From: Pseudomonadales bacterium | Lineage (GTDB): Bacteria; Pseudomonadota; Gammaproteobacteria; Pseudomonadales; Ketobacteraceae | Direction of reading: 5' to 3' | DNA length: 64,000 nt | Assembly: GCA_002701845.1 (NCBI GenBank) | Contig: NZXG01000005.1 | Location: 23,714-87,713, forward strand | Shown here: positions 8,446-17,134 of the stretch, one piece after another | Layout: the number at the start of each line of letters is the position of its first letter | How positions within the stretch are numbered: position 1 is the stretch's first letter | Made by a program: the position numbers and the translations under genes | The notes under the pieces: generated by a model | What the model was told of the DNA's origin: nothing | The model's input: the letters and a program-made list of their open reading frames with translations, nothing else | Databases searched by the model: none

Positions 8446-8883
8446 TTACCAGCAGGTGGTGCCGCCGCCGGTGGCGCCTTTCACCCCGGTGTGGGTCAGC
8501 GTGAGCGTGGTACAGTCGGTGTCACCGGCCTGGGCGCCCTGGGGCGTGGCGGTCAGCGTGAAGCAGGAGTAATACGTTGCTCCGCCCACAGTGCGGTCGC
8601 AAGACAGGCTCACCGAAATACCGTAGTAGCCCTCCGGTGAACTGCTGCCATCCCCGTTGGATACCAGTTTGGCAACATCACTGGTGTAGCTGTTGCTTTC
8701 CACATAGATCCGTTCCTGCCGCGCCGCCGCTTCCTGCAGCGCCGCGCGGCCATCCGCGCGACGGGATTTGTACACCGACTCCTGATAGGAGGGATAACCG
8801 ATGGCGGCGATGATGGCGATGATCGCCACCACGATCATCACCTCGATCAGAGTAAAGCCTTTGTTGCTGATTGCACGCTTCAT
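8446..8883 (-). CDS. pilE: Type IV pilin PilE (minor pilin of first operon)
   Basis: A 145-residue type IVa pilin. The leader MKRAISNKG precedes FTLIEVMIVVAIIAIIAAIGYPSY, with Glu at mature position 5. This is followed by QESVYKSRRADGRAALQEAA and RQERIYVESNSYT, both standard for PilE-class minor pilins. Four cysteines lie in the C-terminal half, including a terminal TTCW, consistent with a disulfide D-loop. RBS AAGGAG is 7 bases before ATG. It begins 9 bases after the large pilY1, matching pilE at the end of the fimU-pilVWXY1Y2-pilE operon of Pseudomonas aeruginosa. Confidence 0.9.
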   Translation of the reverse strand: MKRAISNKGFTLIEVMIVVAIIAIIAAIGYPSYQESVYKSRRADGRAALQEAAARQERIYVESNSYTSDVAKLVSNGDGSSSPEGYYGISVSLSCDRTVGGATYYSCFTLTATPQGAQAGDTDCTTLTLTHTGVKGATGGGTTCW

Positions 8884-8892
8884 TACGGCTCC

Positions 8893-11800
8893 TTAAAAGT
8901 CGATGTCGAAGATCTGACGCCAGGACTGCCGACGCAGGGTGGGCAGAATCTGGTAAGGGGATACCACTGTGACCCGACCGGTGGAGTCATGTACCACGTT
9001 CTCACCACCGTTCTGGCCCGAAGTACCACCGGTTTTGCCCTGGCCCATATCCAGCTGGGGCAGAAGCTCGATCTGGCCATTGCCGTCTTCGTTGTAGTCC
9101 AGATAGTTGGTCTTGTCCGCCACCCCGGTGGAACCGCCGATGGTCCAGAGGTAGGACTGTCCCTCCGGCTCACACTTGTCACCGCTGGGAATATATTCCG
9201 CAAAGGTGACCGTGTTCAGATAGGAGGTGGGGCTCAGATCGGAGCGCCCGCTGGGGTTGGACCCGGAATGGGTCAGGGTGCGCTTCCAGCCGTCGTAGCT
9301 CTCATTGATGAGCACCGCCAGTTCCGCCGGGTTATCCACGCCACTGGGACCATTCTTGATCTCATCCGGGTTAGTGAAGACCTGGATATTGGAAATATCC
9401 AGCAGCTGACCGGTACTGACAGAGGCATAGGTCAGCTCATAGCTGGTATCCACGGGCTCCTTGATACCGAAGAAATATTCCTGTTGGGTACCGTAGTTAT
9501 CGCCACCCACCAGTACCCGGCCGGTGCCTGCGTATACCCAGCGCTGACCATACACGTCGGACTTGGCCAGAGGCGCGCCAATGACCGTGCGGCCTACATC
9601 GGACAGGGTGCTGACATCGCTGTTGGAAAGCCAGCCGGAAGCACCTTGATCGCTGCGCAGACGCAACCGGGCCAGGCGGCCGTCGGGGGCACTGGCATCA
9701 CCGGTGTTGACCCCGAAGTACAGCACATCATCCACATAATCCCGATCCCAGTCTTCCACCGAAATATCGGAAATATAGGCGTTGCCCTCAAGGGTCACGG
9801 TCTTCAGTCCATCGGTCCAGTCGGAGGCCCACTCACGGGCGTTCAGGTCATAGGCATAGAGGTTGGCGTTCTGGTCACTGGTGGCAGTATCCAGATCCGT
9901 GGGACCGGATCCGAACACCAGCAACCAGCGGTTTTCCTGCACCGAACCCCAGGTGGCACCCGCCACCCGGCGCTTGATCAGAGCCGGTTTGCCCAGGGTG
10001 TACCCCATATTGGGATGAGACAGTTCCGCCAGCAACTCAGGTTTCTCTTCGGGATTGGTAACGTCGAAGATAAACACGCTGGGGCGCACCACCACATCTT
10101 CAGTACTGCCGTCTTCGTCCTCATCCACCCGCACGGTGAAGGGGCCACCACCCATGCGCATATTCACCACCAGAATGGTGCCCCAGCCACCGGGATGATT
10201 GGTATCATCGGGGAAAATATTCACATCAAAGGCCTGGGGCGAACCGTCCACCAGTGCCATATGGGCGTACGCGGGATCGGCCACGAACTGCAGGTGAGGC
10301 AGGGCCGCTTTGGGGATAAAGGCCCACAGTTCCGCCCCCAGGGGATGGGCAGTGGCGCTGTCACCGCTTAACTGGGTCACGTACCCTTTCTGGGCGTCAT
10401 CCCAGAAGCCGCTGTTGAAGGCATGCAACATACCACCGTTGCTGCCCACGTACACCACCTGCCGACGATTGAACTTGGCGTTCATATAGTCGCGGTAAGT
10501 GGTATCGCCATAGCGGCTGTAATACACATCCGAAGGCCGACCCACCACGGCGGGGGTGGAGTGCACGATATCCGGCAGCCGCCAGACCTCGTCGTTGCCG
10601 TCGTCATCGTAATCAATGGTACGGTTACGCAGGCTGGGATCCTCTTCACCACGGGTCCAGTTGACGATGGCATTACGCTGCACATAGGTCAGATCCACAT
10701 CGTCGGCCTGACCGGTAATGTTGTCGTCCATATACTGGATGTAGTCCACCACGTTGATATCGGTGGAGGTGTTGTCCAGTTGGGCCTGCAACGATTCCAA
10801 CTGATCCATCAGGCTGTCGGTGTTTACCGCATACTCATAAATGGAATCCAGCGTGGCGGTAGACTGATAATACATGGTGACCGACGTGTTGAAATTGGTC
10901 TCCAGTGTCGTCACCAGATCAGTCAGCGACGGGATCTGAGCGTCGTTGACACCGGACACGTCAGGGGTACTGTTAAGCAGATCCGTGAGTGTGGTAATCG
11001 CATCACTCATATCACTGATCAGCTGATCCCGCTCGGCCGGCGTCAAATTGCTGATATTGTCCGCCTGACTCAGCAATTCATCCAGCGCCGTTCGGGCTGC
11101 CGCGATCTGCTGCGCCCAATCATAGGTATCCGCCAGCTGATAATCCTGCAATGCCTGATCGTAGGCGGTTTGTGACGCCGCCAGATCGGTCTGCGCCTGA
11201 CTGAAAGCTGACTGCGCATCCTGCAGATCCTGATCCGCCTGATTGTAAGTGGACTGGGCGGTGGATTGCGCAGTCTGGGCAGCGGTGAGATTACTGTCGG
11301 CGGTATTGAATTCACCGGTTTCGGTGGCCTGGGTGCTCAGGGCGTTATTCAGATCCGTTTGCCGGCTATTCAATGTGGTCTGAGCGGCATCACGATCGGC
11401 GGTGGCATTAGTCAATACTGTCTGAGCCGCGTCGCGGTCCGCGGTGGCATTAGTCAACGTCGTCTGAGCCGCATCACGATCCGCAATCGCCGCATTCAAC
11501 GCCGCCAGCGCGGTGTCGTAGGGGTTTGATCCCGGCGGTGACGTCACTGCGTCAAAATCCGCCTGGGCCTGATCCACCACCTGCTGGGCAGCAGTCAGAT
11601 CGCTCTGGGCCTGATCCACCAGTTGCTGCTCGGCATCCAGATCACTCTGGGCCTGATCCACCAGCTGCTGTTCGGCATCCAGATCACTTTGCGCCTGATC
11701 CCGGGCCACAGTGGCATCAGCCACCGCCTGATCCGCCACTTGCTTGTCCGCCAGCGCCTGGTTATAAGCAGTCTGGGCATCAGTGACGTCCTGATTGGCA

Positions 11801-13818
11801 TTCTGCAGATTGGTATCCGCCGTACTGAAATCATTTTGCGCATTCTGCAGATCCTGGTCCGCCGAATCATAAGTGGACTGTTTACTATTCAGGTCACTAT
11901 CGGCAGCGTTGTAATCACTCTCCAGATCCGCCAGCGACTGGTTACCATTCTGCAGGTCCCCAATCAGCGTTCCATCCAGGTTACTCAATCTGTTGAGAGT
12001 ATCCTGTACCGCCGGATCCACATCAGAAGCAAGCTGTGTCTGCAAGGTACTGGTATTGCTGAGCTGATTCAGCGAATTCTGAATCTCCGCTTCTTTATTG
12101 GGAATCTGGTTATTGATCAGATCATTCTGCAGGTTCTCCGCATCCTGCAGCGCGGCATCGTCGATGGCCACGAAATCCTGCAAAGTGCTGCCGTCAGTGC
12201 TGGTGTAGATGGCCCGGCCCGACGAGGCGTTGGCGGAATAACTTCGTTGGTTAACCAGATCGGCTACCACCGCCAACTGATCCCGGGCGTTCCAAAGGGA
12301 GGCAATATCCTCGATCTCGGCGGTGATGGTGGTGGAGACATTGGGGGCGGGATCGGTGGCACCGGAGCCAAACATACGATCCACGTCGGTGGCTTTCTTG
12401 GTTTCATCGTAGTAGAACTTGATGATGCGGTCGGTGAGGTAATCCCCCAACAGACCATCGCCGTTGGTGTCCTCCCGCAGCACGTTGTTTTCGTCCAGGA
12501 AGAAGCCATGGAGGGTGCCCACCCATTCCACAGACTGATCGCCATTGATGCGCTGGGGGGTGTACAGGGCCTGGAAGTCGGCGGACAAACCGTTGCCCCG
12601 GTTAGCCACCACCGCGGCACCACTACCGGAGGAAGTCCGGTTTATGATGTCCACGAAGATTTTGCCCAGGCTGCCGGTGAGTTGACTGAGGTTATTAGCG
12701 TAATATTCAGTGCTGGTGCCACCCGCCACCGCCATCCGCCGCAGGTAGAAAGTATCGGCGTCGCCGGTTACGTTAAACACGCTGGACAGGGCCGGATCGT
12801 CCAGACCGAAGCCCACCACATAAGTGGTCACCCCAGCGGCCTGCAGGGCTTCCGCCTTGGCAACGATATCGTCAGTAAGGGACACCAACACGTCACGGGA
12901 ACAATAGTTCTCGGCCCCCGTATCCGCTGAACACCAGTTGTAGTTGCGACCGTTCACCTGGATCTTGTTGTAGCGGGTGCTGACACTGGGCAGACCGTCG
13001 GTAAGCAAAATGGCGTAATTCTTGGCACACTCATTTTCATCATCCACCGGCCACTGGGTTTCGGAACTGGAGAGCCCGGAAACATACTGGTTGGAAGGCA
13101 ATGAGGTATTCGAATCGAAGTAGCTCAGCGCGGAATCATAGGCGCCTTCAATGGGGGTTCCACCCCAGCTGATAATCCGGCCCATGGAATAGTCCGAACT
13201 GTTGACGTAATTACTGGCGTCGAATTCAAAAAAGTCATAGTGGCCGGAATTGGGTGCCGGTTGACTGACAATATCCAGACCCAACCGATCATTAAAGTCG
13301 CCGATCCGGTCCAGCACATCGGTATCCGTGGCAGTCGGATCCACACTGCCGATTGGGATATAGAGAAAACCATGGGTCAAAGCAACCTGACGATAGGTGT
13401 TGTCAGTGAAGACGTTGGAGTACCAGCGTTGCTTGGGGGATGAATACCAACTGGAATCCTGCCGGGTGTAGCTGTTAAACGCCCCCGGCTGGAAGCCCAT
13501 TAACCCCATGTTCACCGTTTCACTGAAGTTATTCAGCAGTTCGGCGATGGCCTGACGGGCAATGATATGCCGTGACTCCCGCCAGTTGGTGCCTTCGTAG
13601 TCACCATCCACCTCATTCAACATACTGCCGGAGGTATCCAGCATAATCAGCACGTTGGGTTTGATCCCGGAGCCTTCGGTACTGATCAGTGGCGGCAGCG
13701 AGTCGTAGTCCAGCGCCTTGCCATCGGCCCAACCGAGATTGACGGTAACAGCGGTCGCCAGCCCCACCAGAGAGGCCAGTGCCGGGTTAACGCGTTTTTT
13801 GTGATTGATGGTTTTCAT
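8893..13818 (-). CDS. pilY1: Large PilY1-like pilus tip protein with coiled-coil insert
   Basis: A 1641-residue secreted protein. After a signal peptide ending near GWADG (residues 1-32) comes a von Willebrand A domain with NVLIMLDTSGSM (around residues 55-66) and YAILLTDGLPS. Residues ~550 to ~1025 are an Ala/Gln/Asp-rich, proline-poor segment predicted to be coiled coil, with 14-residue repeats such as DAEQQLVDQAQSDL and RDAAQTTLTNATAD. The PilY1 beta-propeller follows, recognisable from VNWTRGEED, DIVHSTPAVVG, VVYVGSNGGMLHAFN and the loop DWDRDYVDDVLYFG. The insert sits just before the VNW-RG element, exactly between the vWA and propeller parts. Ordinary PilY1 proteins are about 1000-1200 residues, and the second copy in this window is 1160. 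The repeats suggest a stalk holding the adhesive propeller away from the tip; that role is inference. Confidence 0.9.
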   Translation of the reverse strand: MKTINHKKRVNPALASLVGLATAVTVNLGWADGKALDYDSLPPLISTEGSGIKPNVLIMLDTSGSMLNEVDGDYEGTNWRESRHIIARQAIAELLNNFSETVNMGLMGFQPGAFNSYTRQDSSWYSSPKQRWYSNVFTDNTYRQVALTHGFLYIPIGSVDPTATDTDVLDRIGDFNDRLGLDIVSQPAPNSGHYDFFEFDASNYVNSSDYSMGRIISWGGTPIEGAYDSALSYFDSNTSLPSNQYVSGLSSSETQWPVDDENECAKNYAILLTDGLPSVSTRYNKIQVNGRNYNWCSADTGAENYCSRDVLVSLTDDIVAKAEALQAAGVTTYVVGFGLDDPALSSVFNVTGDADTFYLRRMAVAGGTSTEYYANNLSQLTGSLGKIFVDIINRTSSGSGAAVVANRGNGLSADFQALYTPQRINGDQSVEWVGTLHGFFLDENNVLREDTNGDGLLGDYLTDRIIKFYYDETKKATDVDRMFGSGATDPAPNVSTTITAEIEDIASLWNARDQLAVVADLVNQRSYSANASSGRAIYTSTDGSTLQDFVAIDDAALQDAENLQNDLINNQIPNKEAEIQNSLNQLSNTSTLQTQLASDVDPAVQDTLNRLSNLDGTLIGDLQNGNQSLADLESDYNAADSDLNSKQSTYDSADQDLQNAQNDFSTADTNLQNANQDVTDAQTAYNQALADKQVADQAVADATVARDQAQSDLDAEQQLVDQAQSDLDAEQQLVDQAQSDLTAAQQVVDQAQADFDAVTSPPGSNPYDTALAALNAAIADRDAAQTTLTNATADRDAAQTVLTNATADRDAAQTTLNSRQTDLNNALSTQATETGEFNTADSNLTAAQTAQSTAQSTYNQADQDLQDAQSAFSQAQTDLAASQTAYDQALQDYQLADTYDWAQQIAAARTALDELLSQADNISNLTPAERDQLISDMSDAITTLTDLLNSTPDVSGVNDAQIPSLTDLVTTLETNFNTSVTMYYQSTATLDSIYEYAVNTDSLMDQLESLQAQLDNTSTDINVVDYIQYMDDNITGQADDVDLTYVQRNAIVNWTRGEEDPSLRNRTIDYDDDGNDEVWRLPDIVHSTPAVVGRPSDVYYSRYGDTTYRDYMNAKFNRRQVVYVGSNGGMLHAFNSGFWDDAQKGYVTQLSGDSATAHPLGAELWAFIPKAALPHLQFVADPAYAHMALVDGSPQAFDVNIFPDDTNHPGGWGTILVVNMRMGGGPFTVRVDEDEDGSTEDVVVRPSVFIFDVTNPEEKPELLAELSHPNMGYTLGKPALIKRRVAGATWGSVQENRWLLVFGSGPTDLDTATSDQNANLYAYDLNAREWASDWTDGLKTVTLEGNAYISDISVEDWDRDYVDDVLYFGVNTGDASAPDGRLARLRLRSDQGASGWLSNSDVSTLSDVGRTVIGAPLAKSDVYGQRWVYAGTGRVLVGGDNYGTQQEYFFGIKEPVDTSYELTYASVSTGQLLDISNIQVFTNPDEIKNGPSGVDNPAELAVLINESYDGWKRTLTHSGSNPSGRSDLSPTSYLNTVTFAEYIPSGDKCEPEGQSYLWTIGGSTGVADKTNYLDYNEDGNGQIELLPQLDMGQGKTGGTSGQNGGENVVHDSTGRVTVVSPYQILPTLRRQSWRQIFDIDF
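11561..11702 (-). repeat. 42-bp tandem repeats inside the large pilY1
   Basis: Three near-identical 42-bp units plus part of a fourth encode QAQSDLDAEQQLVD-type 14-residue repeats. Matching positions recur at 11566, 11608 and 11650. A second family of 14-residue repeats (AAQTTLTNATADRD) lies at about 11360-11500. Both have a period of two heptads. Confidence 0.85.
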
Positions 13819-13845
13819 AATACTTCACCTGTGTACTGGCCGGAT

Positions 13846-14181
13846 TCAAGGATGAATTTCAACGCGCTGCATCTGCATGTCGCCGTTGAAATACAGCACC
13901 GCTTTGGCATTTTTTTCCTTATACCAGTCGTCCACCGGACGGTGATCAATGATCTCCACCCGAGCCGGAATGGTATGGGTGCCGTTCTCCAGCCGCAACG
14001 TGCGCTGATCCAAACGCTGGTACAGCACCAGTTCATTGGCAAACAGATTGCCGGTATCGGTAACACGGCCGCCAAACTCAAAATCTGAGGGAATATTGGG
14101 GTCGCGGGCCATGGCCTGGCCGCTGCAGATCAGCAGGGCCACCAGGGCTGAGCGGATTAAAATGGATTGAACCTTCTTCAT
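13846..14181 (-). CDS. Small secreted protein between pilX and pilY1
   Basis: A 111-residue protein with a clear signal peptide (MKKVQSILIRSALVALLICSG, cleaved near QAMA). The mature part is 80-odd residues, mixed charge, with no cysteines and no domain I recognise. RBS TGGAGG lies 7 bases before ATG. It sits in the operon 15 bases after pilX and 27 bases before pilY1. In Pseudomonas aeruginosa a small protein, PilY2, is encoded directly after pilY1; this one has similar size but lies before it, so equivalence is only a guess. The second pilin cassette has no counterpart. It probably acts in the periplasm with the pilus tip complex. Confidence 0.75.
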   Translation of the reverse strand: MKKVQSILIRSALVALLICSGQAMARDPNIPSDFEFGGRVTDTGNLFANELVLYQRLDQRTLRLENGTHTIPARVEIIDHRPVDDWYKEKNAKAVLYFNGDMQMQRVEIHP

Positions 14182-14196
14182 AACGACCTCCAGGAT

Positions 14197-14775
14197 TTAT
14201 TCCACTCGGTAGGTTGATTGCAGCATCACCCGGGTTTCCGGATGGGTGCCATAGGCCAGCGCGGTGACCCGGTACACCCGGACCCAACTGGTATAATCCG
14301 GCGGTTCGGTAAAGTTGGCCGGATCCCGCGGGGTGTAACAGAGAAACTCAATCATGTACTTGGGCTGATCCACTGCCGGCACCGACTCGGAATACGTCAG
14401 GGCTTTATTTTCCCAGTTGGCTTCAACCTGCCAGATCGGGGTGCCACTGCTGTCCACTTCACACAGGGCATTGGCGGTGGAGGGATAGCTGCCCCGGAAG
14501 CAAAGACCGGTACTGCAGTCCTGGGTCCAGCAAAGATTGCCGGTGCAGTTGGCATCAATATGATCGTGCTTCCAGCTGGGATCGTAGTCGTCCAGCCAGC
14601 GCTCACCCTGCACCAGGGCAGCCTCAGCCAGTTCGAAGGCAATATCATAATCCCGCTGACTGTTGGTCATTTTCTCCGTCATGGAGACACCACTGATGGA
14701 GGCCACCCCCACCAGGGTCAGAATCAACAGCATCACCAGGCTGATGAGCAATACGCTGCCGCTTTCACGTTTCAT
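14197..14775 (-). CDS. pilX: Minor pilin PilX (first operon)
   Basis: A 192-residue PilX-family protein. The leader MKRESG is followed by SVLLISLVMLLILTLVGVAS, without Glu at mature position 5, then SGVSMTEKMTNSQRD and FELAEAALVQGERWL, the hallmark AEAAL region of PilX. The head contains eight or so cysteines, several in a CTGNLCWTQDCSTGLC cluster, suggesting a disulfide-tied loop. It starts 2 bases after pilW and ends 15 bases before the small secreted gene. It differs strongly from the second-cassette PilX outside the helix. Confidence 0.88.
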   Translation of the reverse strand: MKRESGSVLLISLVMLLILTLVGVASISGVSMTEKMTNSQRDYDIAFELAEAALVQGERWLDDYDPSWKHDHIDANCTGNLCWTQDCSTGLCFRGSYPSTANALCEVDSSGTPIWQVEANWENKALTYSESVPAVDQPKYMIEFLCYTPRDPANFTEPPDYTSWVRVYRVTALAYGTHPETRVMLQSTYRVE

Positions 14776-14777
14776 TC

Positions 14778-15860
14778 TCAGGTCCCCCTGTTACGCAGTT
14801 TCACCGTGGTGGTGTAGACCCGGCGCACAAAATTGTCGGTGGGTGTGTAGGAAGCGCCCATATAGCTGAATGTCTGCGGTTCAGAGGCCAGCTCGGTGAG
14901 GGAGCGCAACAGCATGGAAATTCGCGCGCTCACCACGCTGTCCACCCATTGGGAGGCGGAGACGGCATCAGCATCCATATAGCGATCCGGAATGGCATCG
15001 CCATCGGTATCCACGCCGTACTCCACCTGCATGTTCTCCACCCCCTGTACCATCTCTTCGATGGTGGTGGTGCTGCCACCGGTGTTCAGGCTTTCCCGGA
15101 ACAGAGACGGTACGCCGTTTGACGCCACATCGATAAAGTAGGCGTGACCAATGGCGCGCATGATGAAAGCGTCGTCCTTATAGGTGTAACCGGTACCATT
15201 GGCACTGCACACCACCGGCAAACCCAGGCCCTTGGTGCAATTGCCCGGGGCTACGGAATTCCCTTTGTTGTGGTTGACTTTGTTGGAGCCATTACCCGTG
15301 GTTTGGAAAATCGCAGAGTGATGGCAGTCACTGACGATTAATATTGTGCCTGCGGGATAAGGGTGATTACCCTGTACATCGATTACCGCAGAATTGGGGT
15401 TATGGCCGGTGACCTGAAATGCGTTATCCAGATCCGCCTTATGAATGGTAAATACATCATTTTCCGGCATTGTGGTTGGCAGGGTGGCGGTGGAGATCTG
15501 GGGAAACTCCGCCGAAGGGAAACCGGCATCATCCCCGTCATAACCGAACAGGCCCTTGCCGAAGTCCGTCACCCAACTGGAATCCGGATCGTCCAGCACA
15601 TTGGCCACGCTGCTGGAGCGGGAGGCACAACCGTAATAGCCGGCCATGCGCATGTCTTCCGCCATAAAGCCCACCGCAAAGCGGGCGTTTTCCTGAATCC
15701 AGGCCATTTCCTCGTTCAGGTTGTAAGCCTGCTTGGTGGACAGAAACACCTGGATAACGCCGCCCATCAGCACCAGACCCAACACCAGGGCGATCATCAA
15801 TTCCACCAGGCTGAAACCCGCCTGGCGCAATGCCGCCGGCAACGTATTTCGCCCCATCAT
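14778..15860 (-). CDS. pilW: Minor pilin PilW (first operon)
   Basis: A 360-residue PilW-family pseudopilin. A basic leader ends in RQAG, then FSLVELMIALVLGLVLMGGV with Glu at mature position 5, then FLSTKQAYNLNEEMAWIQENARFA and MAEDMRMAGYYGC, a near-perfect PilW signature. The C-terminal head ends at TTTVKLRNRGT. Its ATG overlaps the pilV stop by 4 bases, so translation is coupled. At 360 residues it is larger than the second copy (278), mainly in the head. Confidence 0.9.
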   Translation of the reverse strand: MMGRNTLPAALRQAGFSLVELMIALVLGLVLMGGVIQVFLSTKQAYNLNEEMAWIQENARFAVGFMAEDMRMAGYYGCASRSSSVANVLDDPDSSWVTDFGKGLFGYDGDDAGFPSAEFPQISTATLPTTMPENDVFTIHKADLDNAFQVTGHNPNSAVIDVQGNHPYPAGTILIVSDCHHSAIFQTTGNGSNKVNHNKGNSVAPGNCTKGLGLPVVCSANGTGYTYKDDAFIMRAIGHAYFIDVASNGVPSLFRESLNTGGSTTTIEEMVQGVENMQVEYGVDTDGDAIPDRYMDADAVSASQWVDSVVSARISMLLRSLTELASEPQTFSYMGASYTPTDNFVRRVYTTTVKLRNRGT

Positions 15861-16360
15861 ATTTCGGTCCTCACTGAAACTTCCCGTAGACTGTCCGCGG
15901 CGGCGCCACCATCCAGGGCCTTATCAATACGCTGGTCGGTAAAGCGCACGGAAATGATATAGAAGGGTCGTGCGCCGCTGACATCCCGCTCGATCTGACC
16001 ATCCCCGTACGGCAGATTCTGGGCCACGGCGGTTTTCCACAGCGCGGCATCGAACTTAGCCATTTGCTGCGGGGTACAGGTGTTGCTGGTGCAATCGTTG
16101 GTGGCGCTCACCGCGCTGCCGTAGTTCACCATGTACTCGGTTTCAAAGCCTCGGTTAGCCCGCATCCGATCCGCCATGTCGTAGGCCATCATCAAAGCCT
16201 GGGAGGTATAAATGGATTCCTGGCTGAACTGCAGGGCGCGGGTCTGCATGGCCACCATCCCCAGCACGCCGATGCTCAATACCAGCACCGAAATCAATAC
16301 TTCGATCAGGCCGACTCCGGCCTGGCTCTTGAAATTTCTCGTGGAGTGACTGCTTAACAT
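15857..16360 (-). CDS. pilV: Minor pilin PilV (first operon)
   Basis: A 167-residue PilV-family pseudopilin. A leader ending in SQAG precedes VGLIEVLISVLVLSIGVLGMVA, with Glu at mature position 5. The family sequence AYDMADRMRANRG follows, then a small head with two Cys in NDCTSNTCTPQQMAKFD. Start and stop overlap the neighbouring fimU-like and pilW genes by a few bases, so this is one coupled operon. Confidence 0.9.
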   Translation of the reverse strand: MLSSHSTRNFKSQAGVGLIEVLISVLVLSIGVLGMVAMQTRALQFSQESIYTSQALMMAYDMADRMRANRGFETEYMVNYGSAVSATNDCTSNTCTPQQMAKFDAALWKTAVAQNLPYGDGQIERDVSGARPFYIISVRFTDQRIDKALDGGAAADSLREVSVRTEI

Positions 16361-16896
16361 GAGAAATCATTGCCTCCGTTATCTTCTTGAATGCCTGAAC
16401 CGTCAGTGTCCAATGAGCGCCGGGTGGCGCCGGTGGTGAGCAGAATGATGCCCCGGGCGCGCATTTCCTCACCCTCGGCATCGCACAGTTGAAAGGTACC
16501 GGTGGCGCTGCTGATGCCACGAGGGCCAAAGGTGACGCTGCTGCCGCCACCGCTGAAGGTGAGGCTGTAACCCGCCTGCACCGGGTCGCCCACCCGGATC
16601 ACTTCGTTGGCGTCAACACCACCGTCGCCGTCGGCATCGTGGAAAATCAACCAGCCATCACCCCAGCCGCCACTGCAGCTGGCCTGATCATTACTGGCAC
16701 AGAAAATGACTGAATCATTGCGTTTTACCGCCTCCGCCCGGGCCAGGCGGATGCCCTGATGCAGTTCGTTGATGGAGGAAACAACCCGATTGCTGGCCAC
16801 CAAAGAGTTGAACGAGGGAATGCCCAACCCGGCGATGATCGCGACGATGGCCACCGTAATCATGAGTTCAATAATGGTAAAACCTTGCTGACGCAT
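16354..16896 (-). CDS. fimU: Minor pilin FimU-like (GspH/FimT family), first gene of operon
   Basis: A 180-residue pseudopilin. A very short leader MRQQG precedes FTIIELMITVAIVAIIAGLG, with Glu at mature position 5. Then comes INELHQGIRLARAEAVKRND, the GspH/FimT helix, and a beta-rich head with ASNDQASCSGGWGDGWLIFHD. The position at the head of pilV-pilW-pilX-pilY1 corresponds to fimU of Pseudomonas aeruginosa, where the operon is under AlgR control; no AlgR site was identified here. RBS GGAAGGA lies 4 bases before ATG. It is the only GspH-type gene of the two cassettes; the second cassette would have to share it or use the lone fimT at 867. Confidence 0.87.
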   Translation of the reverse strand: MRQQGFTIIELMITVAIVAIIAGLGIPSFNSLVASNRVVSSINELHQGIRLARAEAVKRNDSVIFCASNDQASCSGGWGDGWLIFHDADGDGGVDANEVIRVGDPVQAGYSLTFSGGGSSVTFGPRGISSATGTFQLCDAEGEEMRARGIILLTTGATRRSLDTDGSGIQEDNGGNDFSC

Positions 16897-17106
16897 GTGG
16901 TCCTTCCGCTTGTTTGGTTTTTAATCAAACTAAGCATAGGCAGGGTGCTGCGTCCTGCCGGGAAGGGGCGACTATCGGTAGGATTTTGGGATCAATGGGG
17001 CTATAAGTGATTATTTTGTGAACAGGTTCCGGTTTGGCCGCAAACAGCGCCCAGACCCCATATATTCCGCCATGGGAGAAGCCTGGCCCGCTTATTACAA
17101 AACAGG

Positions 17107-17134
17107 AAAAAAGCTAATAAGTTTAACGGCTTAT
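17107..17134 (-). terminator. Weak rho-independent terminator after ispH
   Basis: A 5-bp ATAAG/CTTAT stem that includes the ispH stop is followed by TTTTTT on the minus strand. The stem is short, so the call is tentative, but it lies at the end of the ribF-ileS-lspA-fkpB-ispH operon. Confidence 0.35.

Noticed and set aside
11350..11702. Regular repeats as a CRISPR array
   Set aside because: The units are in frame with pilY1, directly adjacent without unique spacers, and encode heptad-like residues.
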